From a virus, in the IMG/VR virus record IMGVR_UViG_3300020176_001676, positions 1 through 24,374 of that record: DNA of 24,374 bases; one strand, given 5' to 3'. The notes beneath the pieces were generated by a model. It saw nothing but the letters and a program-made list of their open reading frames with translations, made no database searches and had not been told where the DNA came from. Positions 7,947-13,557 of the stretch are shown piece by piece; position 1 is the first letter of the stretch, and each line of letters opens with the position of its first letter. Both the position numbers and the translations under genes were made by a program.

Positions 7947-8825
7947 CTAAATTTCTTCGATGTCCATAATTCGGTTTAATTTTATTAATTTTTTCTTAGA
8001 AAAATCAGTTGCTCTTTTAAGACGACGATCAAAATCATGAAAATAATGAAATTCGTGACGATGATTTTTATCTACTTCATATATTAATGCATCCGGGGTA
8101 TGCCATCTAGTAATGCCATCAGCTGTTAAAACAATCATAGGTTTATGAAAGTTTTTTGCAACATAGTGCCACATTCCTTCATAAGAAACTGTACATTGAC
8201 AGGTACTAATATGATAAAATACTTCACTTATAGGAGTTCTATAATCTATTTGAACTACATTGTATCCTTGTAATTCTATTAGGGTTTTAACGTAATCCCA
8301 TTCCTCTTTATCAAACGGTCGCTTCCAGTCTCTAGGAGGTGCTGAATTTGATACCTGTGTCCACATAACAATTTTACCAGGGACAGTTTTTGCACCAATA
8401 TCCCTAAACGCCCATTCGTTATACCGTGGATAGATATCATAAAATTCTCTAACTTTTCCGCCGCGGAGATAACCGTTATAGAAATCATGATAGAGTTTAG
8501 TATCTTCAGAGTTAAAAACATGATTAATTACTACGTCTGTGCTATCCTTTAGAAAAAAGTTGTGTGCATAATTAAGTCTTTCTATAATTGTTTCCGGGTC
8601 TTCGAAATGGTATAGGTAGTCTTCCGAATGAAACCAATTATAATTAATTGTAATACGTTTCTGTAATAGAAAAGATCGAAAATATGCTACATTTAAAAGA
8701 TACATAAAATCCCCGGCACCAACAGTACCTCTGACATTTATCGTATCAGAAAAATTTTCCTTTTTCCAAGCTGAACAGTATTTTAAAACGTGTTTTTTAC
8801 TAGGAACATATCTTTTCGTAGTCAT
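7947..8825 (-). CDS. Putative GT-B glycosyltransferase, heptosyltransferase-like
   Basis: 292 aa, not recognised with certainty. INVRGTVGAGDFMYLLNVAYF (29-49) looks like the glycine-rich N-terminal loop of GT-B enzymes. The second half has a strand KIVMWTQVSNSAPPRDWKR (151-169), a helix, YNVVQIDYRTPISEV, and TCQCTVSYEGMWHYVAKNF (208-226) followed by KPMIVLT. That last run resembles the SxGxxHxAxxxxKPxIxLF signature of GT9 heptosyltransferases and other GT-B enzymes, with Glu-Gly-Met-Trp-His before the nucleotide-sugar site. ATG 8825 lies 26 nt inside the end of the preceding small gene and has no clear Shine-Dalgarno, so coupling is likely. If right, it would be the only GT-B enzyme among GT-A types in this island. 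The alternative is an unrelated Rossmann protein. Confidence 0.55.
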   Translation of the reverse strand: MTTKRYVPSKKHVLKYCSAWKKENFSDTINVRGTVGAGDFMYLLNVAYFRSFLLQKRITINYNWFHSEDYLYHFEDPETIIERLNYAHNFFLKDSTDVVINHVFNSEDTKLYHDFYNGYLRGGKVREFYDIYPRYNEWAFRDIGAKTVPGKIVMWTQVSNSAPPRDWKRPFDKEEWDYVKTLIELQGYNVVQIDYRTPISEVFYHISTCQCTVSYEGMWHYVAKNFHKPMIVLTADGITRWHTPDALIYEVDKNHRHEFHYFHDFDRRLKRATDFSKKKLIKLNRIMDIEEI

Positions 8826-9012
8826 CTATAATACAATTCGCAATTTCAGCCGCACGATCAAAGCCTTCACGAAAACGATTGTTTACGTGTCCAGATTCTA
8901 TAAAATCATATAAACTATCTATGTCGCTTGCTAGACTAGATATTTTATAGCTATTCTCTGAAACAATTTCTTCGAACTCAAAGCGAAGTCTTAGTATCTC
9001 GCCAATTTGCAT
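8800..9012 (-). CDS. Small acidic protein of unknown function
   Basis: 70 aa, not recognised. The protein is acidic and predicted largely helical: MQIGEILRLRFEFEEIV, then SLASDIDSLYDFIESG and FDRAAEIANCIIDDYEKICS. No catalytic motif, metal site or membrane segment is visible. It starts with ATG at 9012, 22 nt inside the end of the HAD nucleotidase gene, and its end overlaps the GT-B-like gene by 26 nt. Overlap on both sides in a strictly collinear unit, and a length that fills the space exactly, support a real gene. It may be an early phage accessory protein; its composition (acidic, helical) would also suit a protein inhibitor or adaptor, which is speculation. Confidence 0.6.
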   Translation of the reverse strand: MQIGEILRLRFEFEEIVSENSYKISSLASDIDSLYDFIESGHVNNRFREGFDRAAEIANCIIDDYEKICS

Positions 9013-9515
9013 GCTTTCTCCAATTCAACAAATAGGTATTCTTCAAGATCGTCTTCATTTGCCTGGTAGCGAATACCGATACCACCAGCTTTATTCCATC
9101 GGTTGATATTTTCTGGTTTATCATCGATGAGAATATTTGGACTACGAGTCAGAGGACTTATAGCATACTTATGTTTGTTACCTGTGAAAATCATGTTCTC
9201 GATCAGAGGTGGAATGAAGCCTTGTTTTTCTAACCAAAGTCGTTTCCAAAAAGATGAGTTATGAGAATCCCCACGAAGCGGAGATGAACAGATACCCCAT
9301 TCAGTTTCTTCTTGCCAAGCAACAATTTTGACATGATCTACAAGTTTATGAGATGTTGAAAATACATCTAAGTTGTAGAAGAAGTCTGTATTGGCGAGTT
9401 CTCTAAACTTAATTTCACGATCTTGGATAGACTTCCAATGGCTTACACCATATCGTCTAGCAAGACCACCAAAGAAGTCAGCGATTACACCATCCATATC
9501 TAAGTATACTGTCAT
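8991..9515 (-). CDS. HAD-superfamily 5'(3')-deoxyribonucleotidase-like
   Basis: 174 aa. HAD motif I is YLDMDGVIADF (D6 nucleophile, D8 acid/base), motif II is CSSP (76-79), a motif III Lys lies in GNKHKYA (K114 or K116), and motif IV is ILIDDKPENI (D131, D132). The spacing and the DMDGVIADF start match the NT5C-type 5'(3')-deoxyribonucleotidases that hydrolyse dNMPs, which many T-even-like and marine phages carry. It would act in the cytoplasm on nucleoside monophosphates, balancing pools next to the ribonucleotide reductase made by another operon. The start overlaps the preceding 61-aa gene as ATGA. Lower-certainty alternative: another HAD phosphatase, such as a polynucleotide 3'-phosphatase domain. 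Confidence 0.8.
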   Translation of the reverse strand: MTVYLDMDGVIADFFGGLARRYGVSHWKSIQDREIKFRELANTDFFYNLDVFSTSHKLVDHVKIVAWQEETEWGICSSPLRGDSHNSSFWKRLWLEKQGFIPPLIENMIFTGNKHKYAISPLTRSPNILIDDKPENINRWNKAGGIGIRYQANEDDLEEYLFVELEKACKLARY

Positions 9516-9697
9516 GCTGCTTCTCCCATATCAATTTCAACACAATGGCAAGCATCCTCTACTACTATGAGTAGATTTTTCAAATGCCTACGTTCGTCAC
9601 TTGTAAGGCGACCGACTTCATCAAAGATATTTTCGACTGATGAATCATTTGCAATATTAGCTAATACTGATTCTAAGACTTTATAACGATATTTCAT
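9512..9697 (-). CDS. Small protein of unknown function, first gene behind promoter P1
   Basis: 61 aa, not recognised. Sequence MKYRYKVLESVLANIAND, then VGRLTSDERRHLKNLLIVVED and CHCVEIDMGEAA at the end; predicted helical with two cysteines close to the C-terminus (CHC). ATG 9697 has a strong Shine-Dalgarno GAGGAG at 9-nt spacing, and promoter P1 ends about 30 bp upstream, which makes this the leading gene of its unit. Its stop overlaps the HAD nucleotidase start by four bases (ATGA). The good ribosome-binding site and promoter-proximal position suggest an abundant early protein. No function can be given. Confidence 0.65.
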   Translation of the reverse strand: MKYRYKVLESVLANIANDSSVENIFDEVGRLTSDERRHLKNLLIVVEDACHCVEIDMGEAA

Positions 9698-9728
9698 AAT
9701 TTAGCTCCTCTTCCTAATTGTTGATACT

Positions 9729-9761
9729 ATTCTATCACAAAGGAACAGCTTTGTAAACCCC
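9729..9761 (-). promoter_or_regulatory. Promoter P1 (GGGG-TTTACA-N17-TAGAAT)
   Basis: On the minus strand, GGGG (9761-9758) joins a TTTACA -35 box (9757-9752), a 17-bp spacer and TAGAAT (9734-9729). The expected start of transcription is near 9722, some 25 nt before the ATG at 9697. An A-rich tract with AAAATGAAAAAAA lies directly upstream, like an UP element. The spacer contains a dyad (see 9737-9754). One of six matching promoters in the window. Confidence 0.85.
9737..9754. repeat. Dyad in the spacer of promoter P1
   Basis: ACAAAG (9737-9742) and CTTTGT (9749-9754) form a perfect 6-bp inverted repeat separated by 6 bp. It lies between the -10 and -35 boxes and overlaps the -35 by three bases. 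A repressor or activator bound there would touch RNA polymerase. The repeat is short and could be chance. Confidence 0.35.
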
Positions 9762-9788
9762 TTTTTTTCATTTTATTTGATTTTTTTA

Positions 9789-10478
9789 TTATTTTATACC
9801 GAGCATTTCTTTAGTCATAATGTAGTCACGTACAAAGTCCGATCGTACGATATCCTTCCAGCCAAATTCTACTGATTCGAATTGCTGCAAGGATTCTACA
9901 ATATTCATAAAATCCATAATACCCTTCTTTTCATTTTCATTCTTAAAATCAGACTGGTAATAATCACCGGACATAATCAATCTACAGTTCTGGCCGACAC
10001 GTGTAACTACAGAATCCAGTTCATGGAAATTCAGATTTTGCATTTCATCTACTAGTATAATAGCATCGTTAAACGTAGTTCCTCGAATAAAAGAAGTAGA
10101 CTCGAATTGTACTTTCTTCTGCATAACTAGTTTAGACCAGGCTTCTCCGTTTCCAAATATCTCTGAACAGATACCAACATAAGGTAAAGTGTATACCTGT
10201 TTCTTTTCTTCTTCATCTCCTGGAAGGAAACCAATATCCCGAGTTGGTACAATAGAACGTACCATAATCAGTCTATCATATGGCGTTTCTTTATCAAGTA
10301 CTTCTTCGAGTGCTAGATTCATACCAAGAAAGGTTTTACCAGTACCGGCAGATCCTGAAAGAATAAGATTTAAACCTTTATCCCAGAATTCAATTGCTTT
10401 TTGTTGATTACCAGTAATAGCATCAAAGGAACGTAAATGTTCTAATTTTATAGTATTTGGTGCATAAGATTTAGTCAA
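9789..10478 (-). CDS. phoH: PhoH-like P-loop ATPase
   Basis: 229 aa. Walker A is GSAGTGKT (42-49) and Walker B is ILVDEMQN (141-148); FLPGDEEEKK (84-93) and MSGDYYQSDF (about 169-178) are the other conserved PhoH blocks. PhoH proteins are predicted ATPases/helicases, named from the E. coli phosphate-starvation gene, and are very common in marine phages; their role in infection is unsettled, with RNA metabolism or phosphate stress proposed. The start is TTG at 10478: no in-frame ATG occurs before residue 50, and AAGGA lies 12 nt upstream. It overlaps the previous gene by 8 nt. This is the last gene of the P2 unit; the next bases are A/T-rich and lead into P1. Confidence 0.92.
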   Translation of the reverse strand: MTKSYAPNTIKLEHLRSFDAITGNQQKAIEFWDKGLNLILSGSAGTGKTFLGMNLALEEVLDKETPYDRLIMVRSIVPTRDIGFLPGDEEEKKQVYTLPYVGICSEIFGNGEAWSKLVMQKKVQFESTSFIRGTTFNDAIILVDEMQNLNFHELDSVVTRVGQNCRLIMSGDYYQSDFKNENEKKGIMDFMNIVESLQQFESVEFGWKDIVRSDFVRDYIMTKEMLGIK

Positions 10479-10716
10479 CTTTAATTGTATTCCTTCGACC
10501 GGAGTTTTCTTTTATTCTCTTTTTCAAATCGTTAAATCCAGATGGTACACGTTTACCTTGTCCACCATCGACACCAGATACAAATTTAGGTGTACTAAGA
10601 ACTTTCTCAATATCCTTGTCTTTTAGCTTCTCTTGAAGCTCGGAATAAGAACACAGAACGTCCCAAGTTTCATTTGTTTTTTTGTTTCTTAGAATATACG
10701 TAGGCAACTTTATCAT
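10471..10716 (-). CDS. FmdB-like small phage protein lacking the zinc cysteines
   Basis: 81 aa. The N-terminus reads PTYILRNKKTNETWDVLCSY and resembles FmdB-type regulators (MPTYxF...GExxE...S), but the CxxC pairs of that zinc ribbon are missing, leaving only C22. The middle KVLSTPKFVSGVDGG and the basic end GFNDLKKRIKENSGRR match a form I recall from T4-like marine phages. ATG 10716 has GGGAAG only 3 nt away, too close to work well. TTG at 10707 gives the family-like start LPTY and better spacing, so the true protein may be 78 aa. It overlaps the metalloprotease gene by 38-47 nt, unusually long here. Possible nucleic-acid binding; role unknown. Confidence 0.66.
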   Translation of the reverse strand: MIKLPTYILRNKKTNETWDVLCSYSELQEKLKDKDIEKVLSTPKFVSGVDGGQGKRVPSGFNDLKKRIKENSGRRNTIKVD

Positions 10717-11203
10717 CCACTTCCCGTAATGTTATGTTGTATCTATCCTTCATATGTTTACGTACATATTCATAGACTTCCATTTCTTTTTCATATGCTT
10801 CCTTTTCCCAGGGCAGATCGTGATATTTTACTTCATTTATATTAACATATTCTTTTCCAAATGCCTGCAGATTAGATCGAGATAGATGTCTTAATCTTCT
10901 TTGTGCATATTGAGAAACATGTATTAGTTCATGACATAGCGAAGAAATCACAATGTGCATATCTGATGTATCAGTCCAGGATAAACGTATATCAAAAAAC
11001 TTAGGAGATCGGTCGTAGTCTTCACAAAAGCAATCTGCAAATATACCTTCTTTTTTACAGAGATCTTTTATAATATGGTATTGTATATCAAGAGTATTTG
11101 CTAATCGTTTAGACACAAGATATTCAAGAGCTAATTCCGTAGCTCTCTCAATAGTCTTTTTTTGTCGATTGGATATATGATATCCTAAAAAGTGAACTAT
11201 CAC
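10670..11203 (-). CDS. Putative zinc metalloprotease (HExxH)
   Basis: 177 aa from GTG 11203. The zinc motif is in SLCHELIHVSQYAQRR (H91, E92, H95), and LPWEKEAYEKE about 40 residues later gives the Glu (E133 or E135) expected as third ligand, as in SprT-like and other phage zincins. No signal peptide, so it acts inside the cell: on host proteins or in processing of phage proteins, by inference. The GTG at 11203 overlaps the upstream stop as GTGA and has AGAGG upstream; an earlier in-frame GTG at 11227 lacks a usable Shine-Dalgarno. Basic C-terminus YSKKQKNK. Neighbours are an acidic unknown protein and an FmdB-like protein. It could also be a catalytically active anti-host protein; family name is uncertain. 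Confidence 0.72.
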   Translation of the reverse strand: MIVHFLGYHISNRQKKTIERATELALEYLVSKRLANTLDIQYHIIKDLCKKEGIFADCFCEDYDRSPKFFDIRLSWTDTSDMHIVISSLCHELIHVSQYAQRRLRHLSRSNLQAFGKEYVNINEVKYHDLPWEKEAYEKEMEVYEYVRKHMKDRYNITLREVDDKVAYVYSKKQKNK

Positions 11204-11622
11204 ACGATCATTGCCTCTTGCATCCACCTTTTCAAAGTAGGACGATCTATGCTCAAGGATGCAGCAAGCTTATCCATTTCAGCTTCTGCCTGAGCCTCGG
11301 CTTCGACTTCATACTTTGCCTCTGCATCCATGAGAGCAATAGCTTTATCGATCTCTACCTGGATCTCCTCATCAGTCATCGATGAGAAATCGAATGACCG
11401 AGCATACCCTTTACTGTATGCATCAGCGATGATGTAATATGCCTCTGTCTCGAGAGAGACACGGAGATACTCTGCAAGAGTACCAGTCGGCACACGCTCT
11501 GCCCAATATTCAACTTCAGAAGGATCGGGAAGCATACCAATAATGGTGCCAGGATTGGCATCCATTTCAGCCCGTGAAGCTGCGTTGGTTTCGATGATAT
11601 AATTTTTAAGGGCCTTTTCCAT
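11200..11622 (-). CDS. Acidic protein of unknown function, first gene behind promoter P2
   Basis: 140 aa, not recognised. N-terminal helix MEKALKNYIIETNAASRAEM, then PGTIIGMLPDPSEVEYWAERV, then a long acidic alanine-rich helix (about residues 80-120: EIQVEIDKAIALMDAEAKY and repeated EAEAQAEAE), ending in SIDRPTLKRWMQEAMIV, which could be a small helix-turn-helix. ATG 11622 has an excellent AGGAGAGAG Shine-Dalgarno and promoter P2 lies just upstream. The gene is visibly more GC-rich than its neighbours over roughly 11240-11580. Strong expression signals, acidity and leading position suggest an abundant early protein; function unknown. Confidence 0.65.
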   Translation of the reverse strand: MEKALKNYIIETNAASRAEMDANPGTIIGMLPDPSEVEYWAERVPTGTLAEYLRVSLETEAYYIIADAYSKGYARSFDFSSMTDEEIQVEIDKAIALMDAEAKYEVEAEAQAEAEMDKLAASLSIDRPTLKRWMQEAMIV

Positions 11623-11650
11623 GATCTCTCTCCTAATCTGTTACTATACT

Positions 11651-11684
11651 AATATAATGGTTTTCTGATCAAATGTAAACCCCC
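11651..11684 (-). promoter_or_regulatory. Promoter P2 (GGGGG-TTTACA-N17-TATATT)
   Basis: GGGGG (11684-11680), TTTACA (11679-11674), 17-bp spacer and TATATT (11656-11651) on the minus strand. Transcription should start near 11644, 22 nt before the AGGAGAG-led gene at 11622. Upstream lies an A-rich stretch with AAAATGAAAAAAA, the same wording as upstream of P1. Confidence 0.83.
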
Positions 11685-11709
11685 AAAGTGCATTTTTTTC
11701 ATTTTTTTT

Positions 11710-12252
11710 TCAAATTTTTTCAATTAAATCTGATGCATCTTTTAGGAATCCGTGTACAAAATAGGAATCACCTACTGATTGCTTTATAGCATAGGGATAA
11801 GTAAAGAAACAAGGAAACATTACTAATCGACCTGGAAGTCTATCAATAACTGCTTCATGGTCTGGTAGTTCTACTGATCCGCCAGTACCATCGTTTAGAA
11901 AAAGGAAAAAATGTAAAAACAAACGTGGATCTTCACCTTTATATATTTTAGGTAAACTCTCATCACCAGTTTCATATTTAAATAAACCAACTTCTTCTAT
12001 ACCATAATGCTTAGGATATTGCCATTCTTTTACATTACAAACTTCGGCATATTTGTCAGCTGCAATAGAAAAAGCACTAGCAATTTTTTCTACCTCTGGT
12101 CGAACATCTTCTTGGGATATAAGATCAAGTACTTTATATGATTCTTCGTCCGATTCTAACTTAAACATATTTTTAGTCTTGATCTTTTCTATAAAAGAAT
12201 TACACCAATCTTCATCGAATACTTGATCCCATATACGAATATAATTATCCAT
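11710..12252 (-). CDS. 2OG-Fe(II) oxygenase-fold protein lacking the iron ligands
   Basis: 180 aa. The pattern FKYETGDESLPKIYKGEDPR, FLHFFLFLNDGTGGSVELP (112-130), DRLPGRLVMFP (137-147), TYPYAIKQSVGDSYFVHGFL (151-170) follows prolyl-4-hydroxylase-type 2-oxoglutarate oxygenases: LNDxxxGGxxxxP, then PxxGxxxxFP, then a late strand. The expected metal H-x-D region reads P-K-I-Y-K, the distal His reads Tyr in YPYAIK, and the 2OG-binding Arg position reads Asp-Ser. So the fold is probably kept and the catalytic centre lost, or the ligands have moved. The start overlaps the upstream stop as TAATG. Downstream is an A/T-rich stretch leading to P2. If inactive it may bind a partner or ligand. Family call rests on pattern only. 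Confidence 0.55.
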   Translation of the reverse strand: MDNYIRIWDQVFDEDWCNSFIEKIKTKNMFKLESDEESYKVLDLISQEDVRPEVEKIASAFSIAADKYAEVCNVKEWQYPKHYGIEEVGLFKYETGDESLPKIYKGEDPRLFLHFFLFLNDGTGGSVELPDHEAVIDRLPGRLVMFPCFFTYPYAIKQSVGDSYFVHGFLKDASDLIEKI

Positions 12253-12809
12253 TATACTGCTACCTCAAACCATTCTGGAATAGAACGTTTAGTCCAGGCC
12301 ATCTTGAACCTATGTTGTTTAGTCTGATAAAATTTACGATAAGATCCAACAGGATCTGAACTATCTATACACTCGGGTGATGCGCCCATAGCAAGCTTGA
12401 ATGCTGTTTGCCGTCCGTATGGAATATTGTTAGGAACATCTATAAGAGTATCTTGAAGATCAGTCCAAGATTTATGTGTACGACCATACCTATATATAAA
12501 TTCATCATGGAGTGCACAATAATGTTCGTAATGCCAAAGATAGTTAGTAATAGATTCCATAGTCCATACAGTACACGGATGTCCGACGTGCACCGCCTTA
12601 TATAGAATATTTTCTCTTTTATCCGGTAACTCCCAGTACTTTACCATAGTCTTACCAGACTTAGAAGGACGCCGCGTTTCTTTACCATCTAATACACGAT
12701 GGGCAGTAGATAACATCTGTGCCGATTCTAGTATCATTTTGGAAACGTGTGCATCACATTGAATTTGTGCTGCTTTTACAGGGTCTTTGTCAAGTATAAA
12801 AATATTCAT
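12252..12809 (-). CDS. Conserved phage protein, Pyr_excise-like
   Basis: 185 aa. It starts MNIFILDKDPVKAAQIQC and continues DAHVSKMILESAQMLSTAHR, then GHPCTVWTMESITNYLWHY, NNIPYGRQTAFKLAMG, DPVGSYRKFYQTKQ and ends WTKRSIPEWFEVAV. From memory this is a strongly conserved family in T4-like marine phages, distantly grouped with pyrimidine-dimer DNA glycosylases (Pyr_excise); whether it is a glycosylase is not shown. Conserved His and Glu in HVSKMILESAQM (about 21-32) could be functional. ATG 12809 has GGAG about 11 nt upstream, and promoter P3 gives a leader of about 28 nt. It is the first gene of a two-gene unit with the oxygenase-like gene. Confidence 0.68.
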   Translation of the reverse strand: MNIFILDKDPVKAAQIQCDAHVSKMILESAQMLSTAHRVLDGKETRRPSKSGKTMVKYWELPDKRENILYKAVHVGHPCTVWTMESITNYLWHYEHYCALHDEFIYRYGRTHKSWTDLQDTLIDVPNNIPYGRQTAFKLAMGASPECIDSSDPVGSYRKFYQTKQHRFKMAWTKRSIPEWFEVAV

Positions 12810-12820
12810 GATGTATGTAT

Positions 12821-12860
12821 CTCCGTTCCGATAAACTCTATCTATTATACCGAAACGGAG
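12821..12860. repeat. Inverted repeat around the -10 box of promoter P3
   Basis: CTCCGTTCCG (12821-12830) and CGAAACGGAG (12851-12860) are inverted copies with 9 of 10 matches, separated by 20 bp that hold the -10 box and the probable start of transcription. The centre lies near 12840. Because one arm is upstream of the transcript start, this would work as DNA (operator) rather than as an RNA hairpin. The downstream arm also supplies the GGAG Shine-Dalgarno. Confidence 0.5.
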
Positions 12861-12877
12861 ACACTTTGTAAATCCCC
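12844..12877 (-). promoter_or_regulatory. Promoter P3 (GGGGA-TTTACA-N17-TATAAT)
   Basis: GGGG (12877-12874) plus A, TTTACA (12872-12867), 17-bp spacer and a perfect TATAAT (12849-12844). The G run shares its first base with the TAG stop of the 57-aa gene, so gene and promoter abut. Probable transcription start near 12837, giving a 28-nt leader. It has the best -10 of the set together with P6. Confidence 0.87.
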
Positions 12878-13050
12878 TATGTTACTAAAATTCTGGTTTT
12901 TTGTATTTCAGCTATCTGTTCATCTAAGAATATTTTTTTCAATAGCACTTTAGCCATTCTATCGGTTCTTCCTTGTTTTCGATACCGAGCAATTGCAAAT
13001 TCGAGTTGACGCGAATCTTTTTTAAGCCGTTCGATTTGAGCTGAAACCAT
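12877..13050 (-). CDS. 57-aa basic helical protein
   Basis: A short gene: ATG 13050-13048, stop TAG 12879-12877. Protein MVSAQIERLKKDSRQLEF, then AIARYRKQGRTDRMAKVLL, then KKIFLDEQIAEIQKTRILVT. It is basic, almost fully helical by eye, with a heptad-like pattern (coiled coil) and no catalytic motif. GGAGAAA at 8-nt spacing before the ATG is a good Shine-Dalgarno. The gene fits exactly between the terminator hairpin (13066-13098) and promoter P3, whose G run begins within its stop codon. How it is transcribed is unclear: either read-through of the terminator or a promoter not seen. A longer ORF in another frame over this region has no such signals. Function unknown. Confidence 0.66.
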   Translation of the reverse strand: MVSAQIERLKKDSRQLEFAIARYRKQGRTDRMAKVLLKKIFLDEQIAEIQKTRILVT

Positions 13051-13065
13051 TTATAGTTTTCTCCA

Positions 13066-13098
13066 GAGAAAAAGCGTATCACAGAATATGATACGCTT
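13066..13098 (-). terminator. Rho-independent terminator after the DUF6433-like gene
   Basis: Minus-strand hairpin with perfect 10-bp arms AAGCGTATCA (13098-13089) and TGATACGCTT (13081-13072), a 7-nt loop, and a run of five T (including the stem end) continuing TTTTTCTC. It lies 40 nt beyond the stop at 13138. It would end the P5/P4 transcript. The T run is short, so read-through into the 57-aa gene is likely. Confidence 0.78.
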
Positions 13099-13137
13099 AA
13101 CAAGTTAAGGTAAAGGATGCTAAAGTTTGGATGCATA

Positions 13138-13557
13138 CTATTTCCTAATAATATCTGGAAAAGCCTCTTGAATAATTTTAAGGGTAATACCGTCACATGG
13201 CTTTTCTTTGTTAATCATTTTTACAACCAATTCAGCATCACGAGGGTGTATTGATTCCAGAATGCCAAGAAAAATATTCTCTCTTTTAAATCCTGGAATC
13301 CTTTCGCCAGGCCCGCCTTTTACGACGTACCGGAATTCTTTATATTTACTAAGAAGATTTGAAGGCGCATTGTGTTCCTCACTTGCGGTATAAGGAACTG
13401 GACCTTTCGGAAGTAGAAATTCTACTTTAGGATCCATTGCACCTGCCAAAATAGATTTAAGTGCCAAGGTATCATTTTGTTTTAATACTTGGACTTTTGC
13501 CTTACGGTCTTTTGCTTTTTCAAATTGTTCTAATACTTCATGTACTAATTTAGCCAT
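13138..13557 (-). CDS. Conserved phage protein, DUF6433-like
   Basis: 139 aa. Sequence features: MAKLVHEVLEQFEKAKDRKA, VLKQNDTLALKSILAGAMD, VEFLLPKGPVPYTASEEHNAP, a basic central part with FRYVVKGGPGERIPGFKREN, then ILESIHPRDAELVVKMINKEK and ITLKIIQEAFPDIIRK. This order (N-terminal helix, LLPxGxVPY, a G-G loop, LExxHPxDAE and a final AFP motif) matches the family I know as DUF6433 from T4-like phages; its function is not established. It starts on the TAATG overlap with the 5' nuclease gene, a neighbour that suggests a role in DNA replication or early metabolism. A terminator follows. No membrane segment or signal peptide. Confidence 0.75.
   Translation of the reverse strand: MAKLVHEVLEQFEKAKDRKAKVQVLKQNDTLALKSILAGAMDPKVEFLLPKGPVPYTASEEHNAPSNLLSKYKEFRYVVKGGPGERIPGFKRENIFLGILESIHPRDAELVVKMINKEKPCDGITLKIIQEAFPDIIRK

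Noticed and set aside
9698-9788. tRNA or small RNA in the intergenic gaps
   Set aside because: The gaps are all short, hold promoters and A-rich tracts, and show no cloverleaf, anticodon arm or T-psi-C-like sequence.
12939-13196. Minus-strand ORF of 85 codons overlapping the terminator
   Set aside because: It crosses the terminator hairpin and overlaps the DUF6433-like gene; the 57-aa frame at 12877-13050 has the ribosome site and fits the gap.
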